A DNA stretch of 64,000 nucleotides from Rhodobacter sp. Its GTDB lineage: Bacteria > Pseudomonadota > Alphaproteobacteria > Rhodobacterales > Rhodobacteraceae. Positions 43,373 to 51,777 of this stretch are shown here, in pieces. The position numbers and the translations under genes were made by a program. The stretch spans positions 372,001 through 436,000 of the forward strand of contig JACKKF010000004.1 of the NCBI GenBank assembly GCA_020637555.1. The letters run 5' to 3'. The notes below the pieces were generated by a model. It did no database searches. It was not told where the DNA came from and saw only the letters and a list, made by a program, of their open reading frames with translations. Position 1 is the first letter of the stretch, and each line of letters begins with the position of its first letter.

Positions 43373-44277
43373 TGGCGGTTCAACGGGCGCAGGCCAACGG
43401 CATCACCCTGGCGTATGAGGATCGCGGCCCGCGCGACGGTGTGCCCCTGGTCCTGATCCGCGGGCAGGGCAGCCAGATGGCACACTGGCCGGATGCGCTG
43501 ATCGACGGGTTCGTGGCCCGGGGGTTTCGCGTGGTGATCTTCGACAATCGCGACGTGGGCCTGTCGCAGCGGTGCCCCGTGGCCGGTGTCCCCGCCACGG
43601 CCGAGGCGATCCTGGACAGTCTGCGGCGCGGTGCGGCACATCCCGCGCCCTATGGCATCGGCGATCTTGCGCGGGACGTGACCGGGCTCATGGATGCGCT
43701 GGGGATCGCGCGGGCGCATGTGTTCGGCATCTCGATGGGCGGCATGGTGCTGCAACAGGTCATGCTGGACGCGCCCGACCGGCTGATGTCGGCCACCATT
43801 GTCATGTCGTCCTGCCGCCCCGCGACCGAGCGGGGCGCGGGCGGGCAGGCCGCCCTTCTGGCCCGGGCCGAGGCCCTTCTGGTCAAGCCCCGCAGCAGGG
43901 CCGCGTATCTGGACGCCCAGGTCGACGAGCATCGCCGATGGGGCAGCCCGGGCTATCCCATGTCCGAGGGCGACATCCGCGCCATGGCGGCGATCGCCTA
44001 TGACCGCGGTGTCGATGCCGAGGGGATGAACCGGCAGGTTCTGGCGCTGGCCGACGCCCCCGATCGCCGCCCGGCGCTGGCGCAGGTCCATGTCCCCTGC
44101 CTGGTCATCCATGGCGAGGACGATACGCTGGTGCCGCTGGACCTGGGCCGCGAGATCGCCGCGACGATCCCGGGCGCGGACTTTCATGCCGTGCCCGGCA
44201 TGGGGCATATCATCACCCCGGCGCTGGCGCCGTTGATCGTGACGACGGTGTCCGCGTTCATCGATGCCCTGGCCTAG
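43372..44277 (+). CDS. Alpha/beta-fold hydrolase
   Basis: A 301-residue serine hydrolase. The oxyanion region is VPLVLIRGQGSQMAHWP, then FDNRDVGLSQ. The nucleophile elbow is GISMGGMVLQQVM, the acid is in LVIHGEDDTLVPL, and the His in MGHIITP. The RGQGSQ replaces the usual HGxG. Substrate unknown. The gene is TGATG-coupled to the M20 hydrolase, so the two may act on one compound. The stop shares CTAG with the convergent DMT gene. Confidence 0.88.
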   Translation: MAVQRAQANGITLAYEDRGPRDGVPLVLIRGQGSQMAHWPDALIDGFVARGFRVVIFDNRDVGLSQRCPVAGVPATAEAILDSLRRGAAHPAPYGIGDLARDVTGLMDALGIARAHVFGISMGGMVLQQVMLDAPDRLMSATIVMSSCRPATERGAGGQAALLARAEALLVKPRSRAAYLDAQVDEHRRWGSPGYPMSEGDIRAMAAIAYDRGVDAEGMNRQVLALADAPDRRPALAQVHVPCLVIHGEDDTLVPLDLGREIAATIPGADFHAVPGMGHIITPALAPLIVTTVSAFIDALA

Positions 44278-45173
44278 GCCGCAAGCTGCACGATCACCGC
44301 GCCCGCCGCGATCATCGCCATCAGCGCGACGCGGCGCGGGCCGGTGTGTTCTCCCAGCATCAGCCAGCCGATCAGCGCCGAGAACACCGTCGATGTCTCG
44401 CGCAGAACCGCCGCCTGGCCAACCGGTCCCAGCCGCGTCGCCAGCATGATGCCGCCAAAGCTGGCAAAGGCGACGATCGCGCCGATGAACCCGCGTTTCA
44501 GCAGGTGGGCCAGATCGGCGCGCGGCATGGCGGCCAGCCGGCGCGCATTGACCACCGGCATGAACAGGCTGTCGATGACAAAGAACCACACCAGAAAGGT
44601 GAACGGGTTTTCCGTCGCGCGGATGCCATAGGCGTCATAGGTCGTGTAAAGCGCGACCATCGCCCCGGTCGCCACCGCAAATCCCAGCGCCGGTACCAGG
44701 CGGTCGCGGCCAACCGTCAGCTTGCGCAGGTTGTAGAGCGCCAGGCCGTAGATCCCCGTCAGCAGCACGGCCACGCCAACCCATTGCCAGGCATTGAAGT
44801 GCTCGCCAAAGATCAGTCCGGCGCCCAGCACCGCGAACAGGGGGCCGGTGCCGCGAACGACGGGATAGACCACGGTATAGGCGCCGCGGGTATAGGTCAT
44901 CGCCTGAAGGATCTTGTAGACCGTGTGGATCACCCAGGCGCCTGCGAAGATCAGCCACAGGTGCGGTTCGGGCCAGGGCACCAGTGTCAGCGCGACGGGC
45001 ATGGCCAGCACGAAGATCACCATGTCGATGCCGGCGCGGGACAGCCAGGGGTCGTGGCGGCCTTTTTGCAGCGCACCGAAGATCGCGTGCAGCACCGCAG
45101 CCGCCAGGGCGAACCCCATGGACAGGTAAAGCCCGGTCTGCGTGCCTTCCTGCGAAATCAGCCAATTGCTCAT
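44274..45173 (-). CDS. EamA/DMT-family permease
   Basis: A 299-residue protein with about ten membrane helices in two EamA halves. LYLSMGFALAAAVLHAIFGALQKG opens the first. YPVVRGTGPLFAVLGAGLIFGEHFNAWQWVGVAVLLTGIYGL ends it. The second ends with TSTVFSALIGWLMLGEHTGPRRVALMAMIAAGAVIV. The pair of family P/R-x-x-P and GE motifs is seen. Substrate unknown. It is convergent with the alpha/beta hydrolase. Confidence 0.86.
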   Translation of the reverse strand: MSNWLISQEGTQTGLYLSMGFALAAAVLHAIFGALQKGRHDPWLSRAGIDMVIFVLAMPVALTLVPWPEPHLWLIFAGAWVIHTVYKILQAMTYTRGAYTVVYPVVRGTGPLFAVLGAGLIFGEHFNAWQWVGVAVLLTGIYGLALYNLRKLTVGRDRLVPALGFAVATGAMVALYTTYDAYGIRATENPFTFLVWFFVIDSLFMPVVNARRLAAMPRADLAHLLKRGFIGAIVAFASFGGIMLATRLGPVGQAAVLRETSTVFSALIGWLMLGEHTGPRRVALMAMIAAGAVIVQLAA

Positions 45174-45258
45174 GGGGGCCTGCGGCAGCGGAGGCGGGGG
45201 GGTGCGGGCCGCGGATCCGACGCGGCCGTCCCCCGGACCATCCGGGACAAGGGGTTGG

Positions 45259-46281
45259 TCAGTCTGCGCCGGTCAGCGCGCGGGCAAAGTCCTGCGGATC
45301 AAACGGGGACAGATCGTCGATCTGTTCGCCCACGCCGATCGCGTGAATGGGCAGGCCAAATCGGTCGGCCAGCGCCACCAGCACCCCGCCGCGCGCCGTG
45401 CCGTCCAGCTTTGTCATGATCAGCCCGGTGACATCGGCCATCTGGCGGAACACCTCGACCTGGTTCAGGGCGTTCTGACCGGTCGTCGCATCCAGCACCA
45501 GAAGGGTGTTGTGCGGCGCGCTGGGGTCCTTCTTGCGGATCACGCGGACGATCTTGGCCAGTTCCTCCATCAGGTCGGCCCGGTTCTGCAGCCGCCCGGC
45601 GGTGTCGATCATCAGCAGATCGGCGCCTTCGGACTGAGCGCGGGTCAGCGCATCGAATGCCAGCGAGGCCGGGTCCGACCCTTCGGGCGCGGTCATGACC
45701 GGAACGCCGGCGCGCTGGCCCCAGACCTGAAGCTGTTCAACCGCCGCCGCGCGAAAGGTATCGCCGGCGGCGATGATGACCGATTTGCCCGCGGCACGAA
45801 ACTGCGATGCCAGCTTGCCGATCGTGGTGGTCTTGCCGGCGCCGTTCACCCCTACCACCAGCACGACCTGCGGGCGTTTGGGATAGATCGGCATCGGTCG
45901 CGCGACCGGGTCCATGATGCGGGCCACCTCGGCCGCGAGGGCGTCCTTGATCTCGACGGTGCTGACCTTCTTGCCGAAACGGGTGGCGGCGATGTTCGCG
46001 GTGACCTTGAGCGCGGTATCGACCCCGAGATCGGCCTGGACCAGCAGGTCCTCGAGGTCCTCGATCATGGCATCGTCCATCGTGCGGCGCGGCGCGTCCG
46101 AACGCCCGGTCAGGCGCGACAGCAGGCCCGGTCTTGACGGTTCGGGCGCGGTCGTGGCGGCCGCGGGGGATTGCGAGGGGGACTGCGGTTCGGGATCGGC
46201 CGCGACCAGCGCGTCCAGCCCTTCGTCCAGCTTCGAGGACGAGCGGAACATCCGTTCCTTGAGTTTGCCGAAAAAGGACAT
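45259..46281 (-). CDS. ftsY: FtsY, signal recognition particle receptor
   Basis: SRP receptor GTPase bringing ribosome-nascent chain-SRP complexes to the Sec translocon. It has 340 residues, short for FtsY because the acidic A domain is only about 60 residues. The N domain has MIEDLEDLLVQADLGVDTA. The G domain has VGVNGAGKTTTIGKLA, AAGDTFRAAAVEQL, LMIDTAGRLQNRADLMEEL, and IMTKLDGTARGGVLVALAD. It is transcribed alone. Confidence 0.96.
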   Translation of the reverse strand: MSFFGKLKERMFRSSSKLDEGLDALVAADPEPQSPSQSPAAATTAPEPSRPGLLSRLTGRSDAPRRTMDDAMIEDLEDLLVQADLGVDTALKVTANIAATRFGKKVSTVEIKDALAAEVARIMDPVARPMPIYPKRPQVVLVVGVNGAGKTTTIGKLASQFRAAGKSVIIAAGDTFRAAAVEQLQVWGQRAGVPVMTAPEGSDPASLAFDALTRAQSEGADLLMIDTAGRLQNRADLMEELAKIVRVIRKKDPSAPHNTLLVLDATTGQNALNQVEVFRQMADVTGLIMTKLDGTARGGVLVALADRFGLPIHAIGVGEQIDDLSPFDPQDFARALTGAD

Positions 46282-46397
46282 GGGGCCTCCGCGCCGGTTG
46301 GGCCTTTGTTTACCCCTTGCAAGTAGCCTGTGCGGGCCGTGGATGGAAGGGGCGGCAGCCTCTTCTGTGTTCGCGGGGCTTGCGGTATCCTCACGCC

Positions 46398-47429
46398 ATG
46401 CGCCTTTATGCCTTTGCCTTCGCCACGCTCCTGCCCGCCGTCCTGTTGACGGCCGGGGTGATCTGGGGCGGCGTCTGGATCTGGTTGGCGCCGCTCTCGG
46501 TCGGTGCGCTGTGGCTGGCGATGGACCCGTTCGCCGTGCTGGCCCCGGGCGGGGGGGACTTCCCGTCGGGCGACGGTCTGCTGGCGCTGACCGGGGTGCT
46601 GCAACTGGTGTTGCTGCCGGTGGCGATCTGGGCCTTGACTGGGCGGTTGCACGGCGGCGAGTGGCTGGCCGGGGTGATCGGGTTCGGCCTGTATTTCGGA
46701 CAGGTCGGCAACCCGGCGGCGCATGAACTGATCCACCGCGCCGACCGACGCCTGATGCGGCTGGGGGTGGCGGTCTATGTGGCCTTTCTGTTCGGGCACC
46801 ATGTCTCGGCGCATCGGCTGGTGCATCACGTCCATGTCGCCACGCCCGACGATCCCAATTCCGCCCGGCGCGGTCAGGGCTATTGGCGGTTCCTGCCGCG
46901 CGCGTGGATCGGCAGCTTCCGGGCCGGGCTGGCGGCCGAACGCGCGCTTTCGGCGCGCGCGTCAGGACGGCGGCGCAATCCCTACGCCGTGTATCTGGGC
47001 GGGGCGGCGGCGCTGATGGCCGGCACGCTGGGGGTGTTCGGGCTGGCCGGGCTTGGGGTCTATCTGCTGCTGGCTTCGCATATCCAGGCGCAGCTTCTTC
47101 TGTCGGACTATGTGCAGCACTACGGGCTCAGGCGGGCGCGGCTGGCCGAGGGCCGGTATGAGCCGGTCGGCGCCGGCCATTCGTGGAACGCGGCCGGGTG
47201 GTATTCCTCGGCCGTGACGCTGAACGCACCGCGCCATTCGGATCACCACGCGCATCCGGCGCGGCCCTATCCCCGGCTGATCCTGCCCCAGGGCGCGCCG
47301 ATGCTGCCCGCGCCCCTGCCCGCGATGGCGGTTCTGGCCCTGGTCCCGCCGCTGTGGCGGCGCGTCATGGACCCGCGCCTGGCATCGCTGGGCGCGGATC
47401 GGGCCGCGGGACGACTCGCGGCAACGTGA
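46398..47429 (+). CDS. AlkB-like non-heme diiron membrane hydroxylase
   Basis: Member of the alkane 1-monooxygenase/fatty acid desaturase-like group, 343 residues with about five to six helices. Histidine boxes are present: HELIHRADRR, HRLVHHVHV preceded by GHHVSAH, the DYVQHYGLRR stretch of AlkB enzymes, and HSDHHAHPARPYP. AlkB homologues hydroxylate terminal methyl groups with rubredoxin as electron donor; no rubredoxin gene is nearby, so the substrate is open. The first ATG compatible with a membrane start is at 46398. Confidence 0.87.
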   Translation: MRLYAFAFATLLPAVLLTAGVIWGGVWIWLAPLSVGALWLAMDPFAVLAPGGGDFPSGDGLLALTGVLQLVLLPVAIWALTGRLHGGEWLAGVIGFGLYFGQVGNPAAHELIHRADRRLMRLGVAVYVAFLFGHHVSAHRLVHHVHVATPDDPNSARRGQGYWRFLPRAWIGSFRAGLAAERALSARASGRRRNPYAVYLGGAAALMAGTLGVFGLAGLGVYLLLASHIQAQLLLSDYVQHYGLRRARLAEGRYEPVGAGHSWNAAGWYSSAVTLNAPRHSDHHAHPARPYPRLILPQGAPMLPAPLPAMAVLALVPPLWRRVMDPRLASLGADRAAGRLAAT

Positions 47430-47536
47430 CGCCCGGGCGGCTGGCCCCGTGGCGCGTGCTCTGGCACAGTGGCGCATGACGCGATCGACGGGCGCAACCC
47501 GGCTGACGCGGACCGGAACGCTTACTGGAGGTGCCG

Positions 47537-47986
47537 ATGCGATCCATCCCCCTCGCCGCGCTGGTGCTTGCCGTTGCGCTGCCTGCCCTCGCGCAGGAGC
47601 AATCCAAACCGGACACGGCGCCCCAGGCCACGCCCTCGGCCCCGGCCATGACGGCCGACGAGTTCGACGCCTACACCCTGGGCCGCACCCTGAGCTATGC
47701 GTTCCAGGGCACGCCTTACGGTGTCGAACAATACCTGCCGGACCGCCATGTGCGCTGGGCCTTCAACGGTGACGACTGCCAGGACGGCACCTGGTACGAA
47801 CGCAACGGCAACATCTGCTTTGTCTACGAGAACGCACCCGGCAACGAACAGTGCTGGCGCTTCTACCGCTCTGGCGACGGGATGCGCGGCGTGTTCCAGG
47901 GACCCGACGGCCCCGGCACCGAATTGTACGAGGTGCAGCAGAACGACCGGCCGATGGCCTGCCTGGGCCCGGGGGTGGGCGTCTGA
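47537..47986 (+). CDS. Secreted hypothetical protein with four cysteines
   Basis: A 149-residue protein with a Sec signal peptide (RSIPLAALVLAVALPALAQ). A Pro/Ala-rich linker leads to a small domain with YTLGRTLSYAFQGTPYGVEQYLPDRHVRWAF, DDCQDGTWYERNGNICFVYE, NEQCWRFYR and MACLGPG. The four Cys probably form two disulfides in the periplasm. GGAGG precedes the ATG. I have seen similar proteins in Rhodobacterales but know no function. Confidence 0.75.
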   Translation: MRSIPLAALVLAVALPALAQEQSKPDTAPQATPSAPAMTADEFDAYTLGRTLSYAFQGTPYGVEQYLPDRHVRWAFNGDDCQDGTWYERNGNICFVYENAPGNEQCWRFYRSGDGMRGVFQGPDGPGTELYEVQQNDRPMACLGPGVGV

Positions 47987-48010
47987 ACGGTGGGCCCCTG
48001 ACGGGGGGCG

Positions 48011-49015
48011 TCAGCCCCCGGTCACCGCAACCACCGCCAGGCAATCGCCGATCTGGATCAGCCCCGGGAAATGCCGCGCGGCCAGCACACCGCCGCGCTG
48101 GGCGCGGATGATGTCAGGCGCGGCGCCGCTGCGATCGGCGGCCCAGATGCGCGCCAGGGGATCGCCGGGCGCCACGGTTTCCCCCAGATCGACCATCGGT
48201 TCATAGAGGCCCGCTGCCGGGGCAACGTGATAGCAATCGTCGTCCGGCATATCCAGCATGACGCTGTCGCCCCCCTCGACCGTGCCGGCCAGAATGCCGG
48301 CATGGATCAGCACGTTCCTGAGCCCCCGACGCGCGATCCGCGCGGATCGCGCGGTCAGGCTGCCGCCGCCGCCCAGTTCGGTGGTGACGAACACCTTGCC
48401 CTGCTGTTCGACGGCGGTGTCATACATGCCGACGGCGTCGATTTCGCGCAGCATCAGCGTATAGGGGGCGTTGAACGCCTGCGCCGCGGCAACGCAGGCC
48501 GCCTGCTGGCCGGCGTCGTCCAGGTAGTGCGCGCAGGCGAAGGGCAGGAAATCCAGCGTCTTGCCGCCCGAGTGGAAATCGACCACCAGATCCGCCATGG
48601 GCACCAGCACGCCCTGGAAATAATGCGCGATCTTCTGCGTGACGCTGCCGTCGGGTGCGCCCGGAAAGGCACGGTTCAGGTTGACCGAGTCGAGCGGCGA
48701 TACCCGCGTGCCCGCCCGAAAGGCCGGAAAGTTCATGTAGGGCACGATGATGACGCGGCCTGCGATGTCCTCGGGCTGCAGATCGTGCGCCAGCGCCTGC
48801 AGGGCAACGGGGCCTTCGTATTCGTCGCCATGGTTCGCGCCGGTCAGCAGGGCGGTCGGCCCGGTGCCGTTCACGATCACCGTCAGCGGGATCATCACGG
48901 CGCCCCAGGCACTGTCGTTGCGCGAATAGGGCAGCTTGAGAAACCCGTGATGCTTGCCGGGGCGATCCAGCGGGATCGTGGGGCGGATCGGGTTGGCGGG
49001 GATGCTGGTGTTCAT
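48011..49015 (-). CDS. doeB: DoeB-like N-acetyl-diaminobutyrate deacetylase (M14/aspartoacylase family)
   Basis: Zinc carboxypeptidase-like deacylase of 334 residues. The N-terminal signature GKHHGFLKLPYSRNDSAWGA followed by VMIPLTVI is that of DoeB, which removes acetate from N2-acetyl-diaminobutyrate in ectoine degradation. Zinc-site stretches are LTGANHGDEYEGP and LVVDFHSGG, with the Asn-Arg pair in SVNLNRAFPG. The divergent aminotransferase gene supports this role. The rest of the pathway (doeA, transporter, semialdehyde dehydrogenase) is not in the window. Confidence 0.82.
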   Translation of the reverse strand: MNTSIPANPIRPTIPLDRPGKHHGFLKLPYSRNDSAWGAVMIPLTVIVNGTGPTALLTGANHGDEYEGPVALQALAHDLQPEDIAGRVIIVPYMNFPAFRAGTRVSPLDSVNLNRAFPGAPDGSVTQKIAHYFQGVLVPMADLVVDFHSGGKTLDFLPFACAHYLDDAGQQAACVAAAQAFNAPYTLMLREIDAVGMYDTAVEQQGKVFVTTELGGGGSLTARSARIARRGLRNVLIHAGILAGTVEGGDSVMLDMPDDDCYHVAPAAGLYEPMVDLGETVAPGDPLARIWAADRSGAAPDIIRAQRGGVLAARHFPGLIQIGDCLAVVAVTGG

Positions 49016-49121
49016 GGGGACCTCTCGTTGTGGCCACTCTAGCCCCGGAAAAATGCCCGAGGCCAGAGGGTTTCCCCGGTGGGCCACCTGCGATAGCGTT
49101 CGCCCGCAACAGGAGGGTATC

Positions 49122-50492
49122 ATGCTGACCAATGACCAACTCGCGCAATGGGACCGCGAGAGCTTCTTTCACCCCTCGACCCATCTGGCGCAGTTCGCGC
49201 GTGGCGAGGCGCCGCAGCGAATCGTCACCGGCGGCGAGGGTGTGTATATCACCGACCGCGAGGGCAACCGCCTGCTCGACGCCTTTGCCGGGCTTTACTG
49301 CGTGAACGTGGGCTACGGTCGCACGCAGATTTCGGATGCCATCGCGAAACAGGCGCACGAGCTGGCCTATTACCATGCCTATGTCGGCCACGGCACCGAG
49401 GCGTCCATCACGCTGTCGAAGATGATCATGGACCGCGCGCCCGAGGGGATGGCCCGGGTCTATTTCGGTCTGGGCGGGTCCGACGCGAACGAGACGAACA
49501 TCAAGCTGGTCTGGTATTACAACAATATCCGCGGGCTGCCGCAGAAGAAGAAGATCATCTCGCGGTGGCGGGGCTATCACGGGTCGGGGCTGATGTCGGG
49601 GTCGCTGACCGGGCTGGAGCTGTTTCACAGGAAATTCGACCTGCCGCTGGATCAGGTCCTGCACACCGAGGCCCCCTATTTCTATCGCCGCCCCGATCCC
49701 GGCATGACCGAGGCCGATTTCACGGCCTTCCTGCTGCGCGAGCTGGAGGCGCTGATCGAACGCGAGGGGCCGGACACGATCGCGGCCTTCATCGGTGAGC
49801 CGGTTCTGGGAACGGGCGGCATCGTGCCGCCGCCCGCCGGCTACTGGCAGGGCGTGCAGGACATCCTGAACCGCCACGACATCCTGCTGATCGTGGACGA
49901 GGTGATCACCGGCTTCGGCCGGCTTGGCAGCATGTTCGGCTCGGCGCATTACGGGCTGAAACCCGATCTCATCACCATCGCCAAGGGCCTGACCTCGGCC
50001 TATGCGCCGTTGTCGGGGTCGATCGTCGGGCAGCGGATGTGGGATGTGCTGTGCCAGGGCACGGACGAGAACGGCCCCATCGGGCATGGCTGGACCTATT
50101 CCGCGCATCCGATCGGTGCGGCGGCCGGCGTGGCGAACCTGACGCTGATCGACGAGCTGGGGCTGGTGGACAACGCGGGCCGGACCGGCGCCTATCTGCG
50201 CGACGCCATGGCGGCGGCGCTGGGCGGTCACGCCCATGTCGGAGAGGTGCGCGGCGAGGGGATGATGGTCGCGGTCGAGCTGACCTCGGACAAGGGCGCG
50301 CGCGGGGCCTTTTCGCCGGTGGGATCGGTGGCGCCCAGGGTCGTGTCGGAAATGCTGAAACGCGGCGTGATCGCCCGGGCGATGCCCCAGGCGGATCTGA
50401 TCGGGTTTGCGCCCCCCTTGTGCCTGTCTCGGGACGAGGCGGATCAGATCGTCAAGGTGACGGTCGAGGCGGTGACGGCCGTTCTGGGGTGA
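49122..50492 (+). CDS. doeD: Class III aminotransferase, DoeD-like
   Basis: PLP-dependent omega-aminotransferase of 456 residues, closely resembling the aminotransferase linked to ectoine-catabolic loci (2,4-diaminobutyrate to aspartate semialdehyde). Motifs are DAFAGLYCVNVGYGR, GLGGSDANETNIKLVWYYNN, RWRGYHGSGLMSGSLTG, DEVITGFGRLGSMFG, and the PLP lysine Lys288 in IAKGLTSAYAP. A beta-alanine or putrescine substrate cannot be excluded. AGGAGGG precedes the ATG. It lies 106 bp from the divergent doeB. Confidence 0.82.
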   Translation: MLTNDQLAQWDRESFFHPSTHLAQFARGEAPQRIVTGGEGVYITDREGNRLLDAFAGLYCVNVGYGRTQISDAIAKQAHELAYYHAYVGHGTEASITLSKMIMDRAPEGMARVYFGLGGSDANETNIKLVWYYNNIRGLPQKKKIISRWRGYHGSGLMSGSLTGLELFHRKFDLPLDQVLHTEAPYFYRRPDPGMTEADFTAFLLRELEALIEREGPDTIAAFIGEPVLGTGGIVPPPAGYWQGVQDILNRHDILLIVDEVITGFGRLGSMFGSAHYGLKPDLITIAKGLTSAYAPLSGSIVGQRMWDVLCQGTDENGPIGHGWTYSAHPIGAAAGVANLTLIDELGLVDNAGRTGAYLRDAMAAALGGHAHVGEVRGEGMMVAVELTSDKGARGAFSPVGSVAPRVVSEMLKRGVIARAMPQADLIGFAPPLCLSRDEADQIVKVTVEAVTAVLG

Positions 50493-50517
50493 CGGTCGTT
50501 CCGGCGTGACGGAGGCG

Positions 50518-50600
50518 GTGGGGGCTGCCGCCCCCACACCCCCGCTTCAAGGGGGGCACGCCCCCCTTGAAAATCCCCGTGCGTATTTCGGACAAGATGA
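50518..50600 (+). repeat. Intergenic hairpin repeat, copy B3
   Basis: Hairpin one is 50518-50525 with 50530-50537 (TGCC loop). Hairpin two is the 11-bp stem 50546-50556 with 50561-50571 (CACG loop). The core is 50579-50600. It fills the space between the convergent doeD-like gene and doxX, ending 6 nt from the doxX stop. It is almost identical to B2. Confidence 0.8.
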
Positions 50601-50606
50601 GGGTGC

Positions 50607-51059
50607 CTACCGGTCAAGTCCCAGGAGCCGGTCGAGCGAGATCCGCCCCGGTCCGCGCGCAATGACGGTCAGCAGGCTGGCTGCCCAGAGCCCATGCGTG
50701 ACCCAGGCTTCGGGAAACACGAAGATCTCGATCACCGCGGTCATGACCAGAAGTCCAGCGGCGGCGAAGCGGCTGGCAAGACCCAGGATCAGCAGCACGG
50801 ACAGGGTGTGTTCCGCCGTGGTGGCCAGAACCGCGGCCACGTCTGACGGGATCAGGGGCAGGGCGTAGACCTCGCGGAACAGATACCAGGTCGACTCCTT
50901 GATGGTGAACAGACCTTCGACCTTGGTGCGGGCGGACTGCCAGAACACGAGTGCGACGAACACCCGCGCGGCCAGCTGCACAAGGTCGCCCGGCAGAAGC
51001 CGGCCGATCGTGGCGTTCAGGCTGCGCAGGCGGGTTCCGAGGCTGACGGTGGCGGTCAT
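50607..51059 (-). CDS. doxX: DoxX-family membrane protein of the bufferin operon
   Basis: A 150-residue protein with four helices, including AARVFVALVFWQSARTKVEG, the HTLSVLLILGLASRFAAAGLL stretch and IEIFVFPEAWVTHGLWAASLL. DoxX proteins commonly end bufferin (DUF2282/DUF692/DUF2063) operons and may link them to quinone or thiol redox. That role is inference. The ATG lies one base after the bufC stop, so it is cotranscribed. Confidence 0.88.
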   Translation of the reverse strand: MTATVSLGTRLRSLNATIGRLLPGDLVQLAARVFVALVFWQSARTKVEGLFTIKESTWYLFREVYALPLIPSDVAAVLATTAEHTLSVLLILGLASRFAAAGLLVMTAVIEIFVFPEAWVTHGLWAASLLTVIARGPGRISLDRLLGLDR

Positions 51060-51060
51060 G

Positions 51061-51777
51061 TCATGCTCCTATGGCGGCGATCAGCTGGTGGCGGAACAGC
51101 AGCGCCAGCAGCGGTGTGGGGTCGGTGCCCCGGGCCGCCACCCCCAGCGGCGCCCCGGAGGCAAGCCTGTCCAGGCAGGCATGCGCGCCCGGGTCGAGGG
51201 GTTCGACGACCACGGAAAAACCCGGGGTGCGTGCGATGAGCGCGTATTCCGGCCCGCCGGGCAGCGGACCATCGGGGGCACCGGGCTGGTTGCGCTGCCA
51301 GATCGACAGAGCGGGCCAGCGGCTGGACCAGGACCGGACGGACGGGGCCAGGGCAAGCCGCAGCGACGACGGGTCGGCGACGGCCAGGGCGGCCGGGTCG
51401 GCGCAAACGGCGTCGGCGGCGTGATAGGCGCGGCCGCGTGCCCATTCCAGCCGCGCCACATCGGCAAGATAGGGCAGGTGCGCGACCGGGGGAAATCCGT
51501 CAAGAAAGGCCGCGAACGCCGCGCCCCAGTCCAGCAGGACCGGCGATTGCGGCGGGTGCGCGGCGGCAAAGACACGCGCTGTCTGCGCGAAGAACGCGGC
51601 GCCCAGAAGCGTCTCGATCACCGGGAACCGCGCGGCGAGGGCCCGTGTCAGCCCGTGCTGGACATTGTTGCGATAGACCGCGAACCGGCGCGGGTCCAGG
51701 CCCCCGGGCGGCCGGGGTTGCCAGAGGGCCGCGTGAAAATCGGCCTGCCGGGCGGCATGGTCATTGGGCGGGGACAT
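51061..51777 (-). CDS. bufC: BufC-like DUF2063 partner protein
   Basis: A 238-residue protein with the DUF2063 N-terminus RQADFHAALWQPRP then RRFAVYRNNVQHGLTRALAARFPVIETLLG, the part that in homologues grips the RiPP precursor and presents it to the MNIO enzyme. HLPYLADVARLEWARGRAYHAADA closes the first domain. The C-terminal half is less conserved. It overlaps bufB by 17 nt, so the two are translationally coupled. Known from the family; not tested here. Confidence 0.88.
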   Translation of the reverse strand: MSPPNDHAARQADFHAALWQPRPPGGLDPRRFAVYRNNVQHGLTRALAARFPVIETLLGAAFFAQTARVFAAAHPPQSPVLLDWGAAFAAFLDGFPPVAHLPYLADVARLEWARGRAYHAADAVCADPAALAVADPSSLRLALAPSVRSWSSRWPALSIWQRNQPGAPDGPLPGGPEYALIARTPGFSVVVEPLDPGAHACLDRLASGAPLGVAARGTDPTPLLALLFRHQLIAAIGA

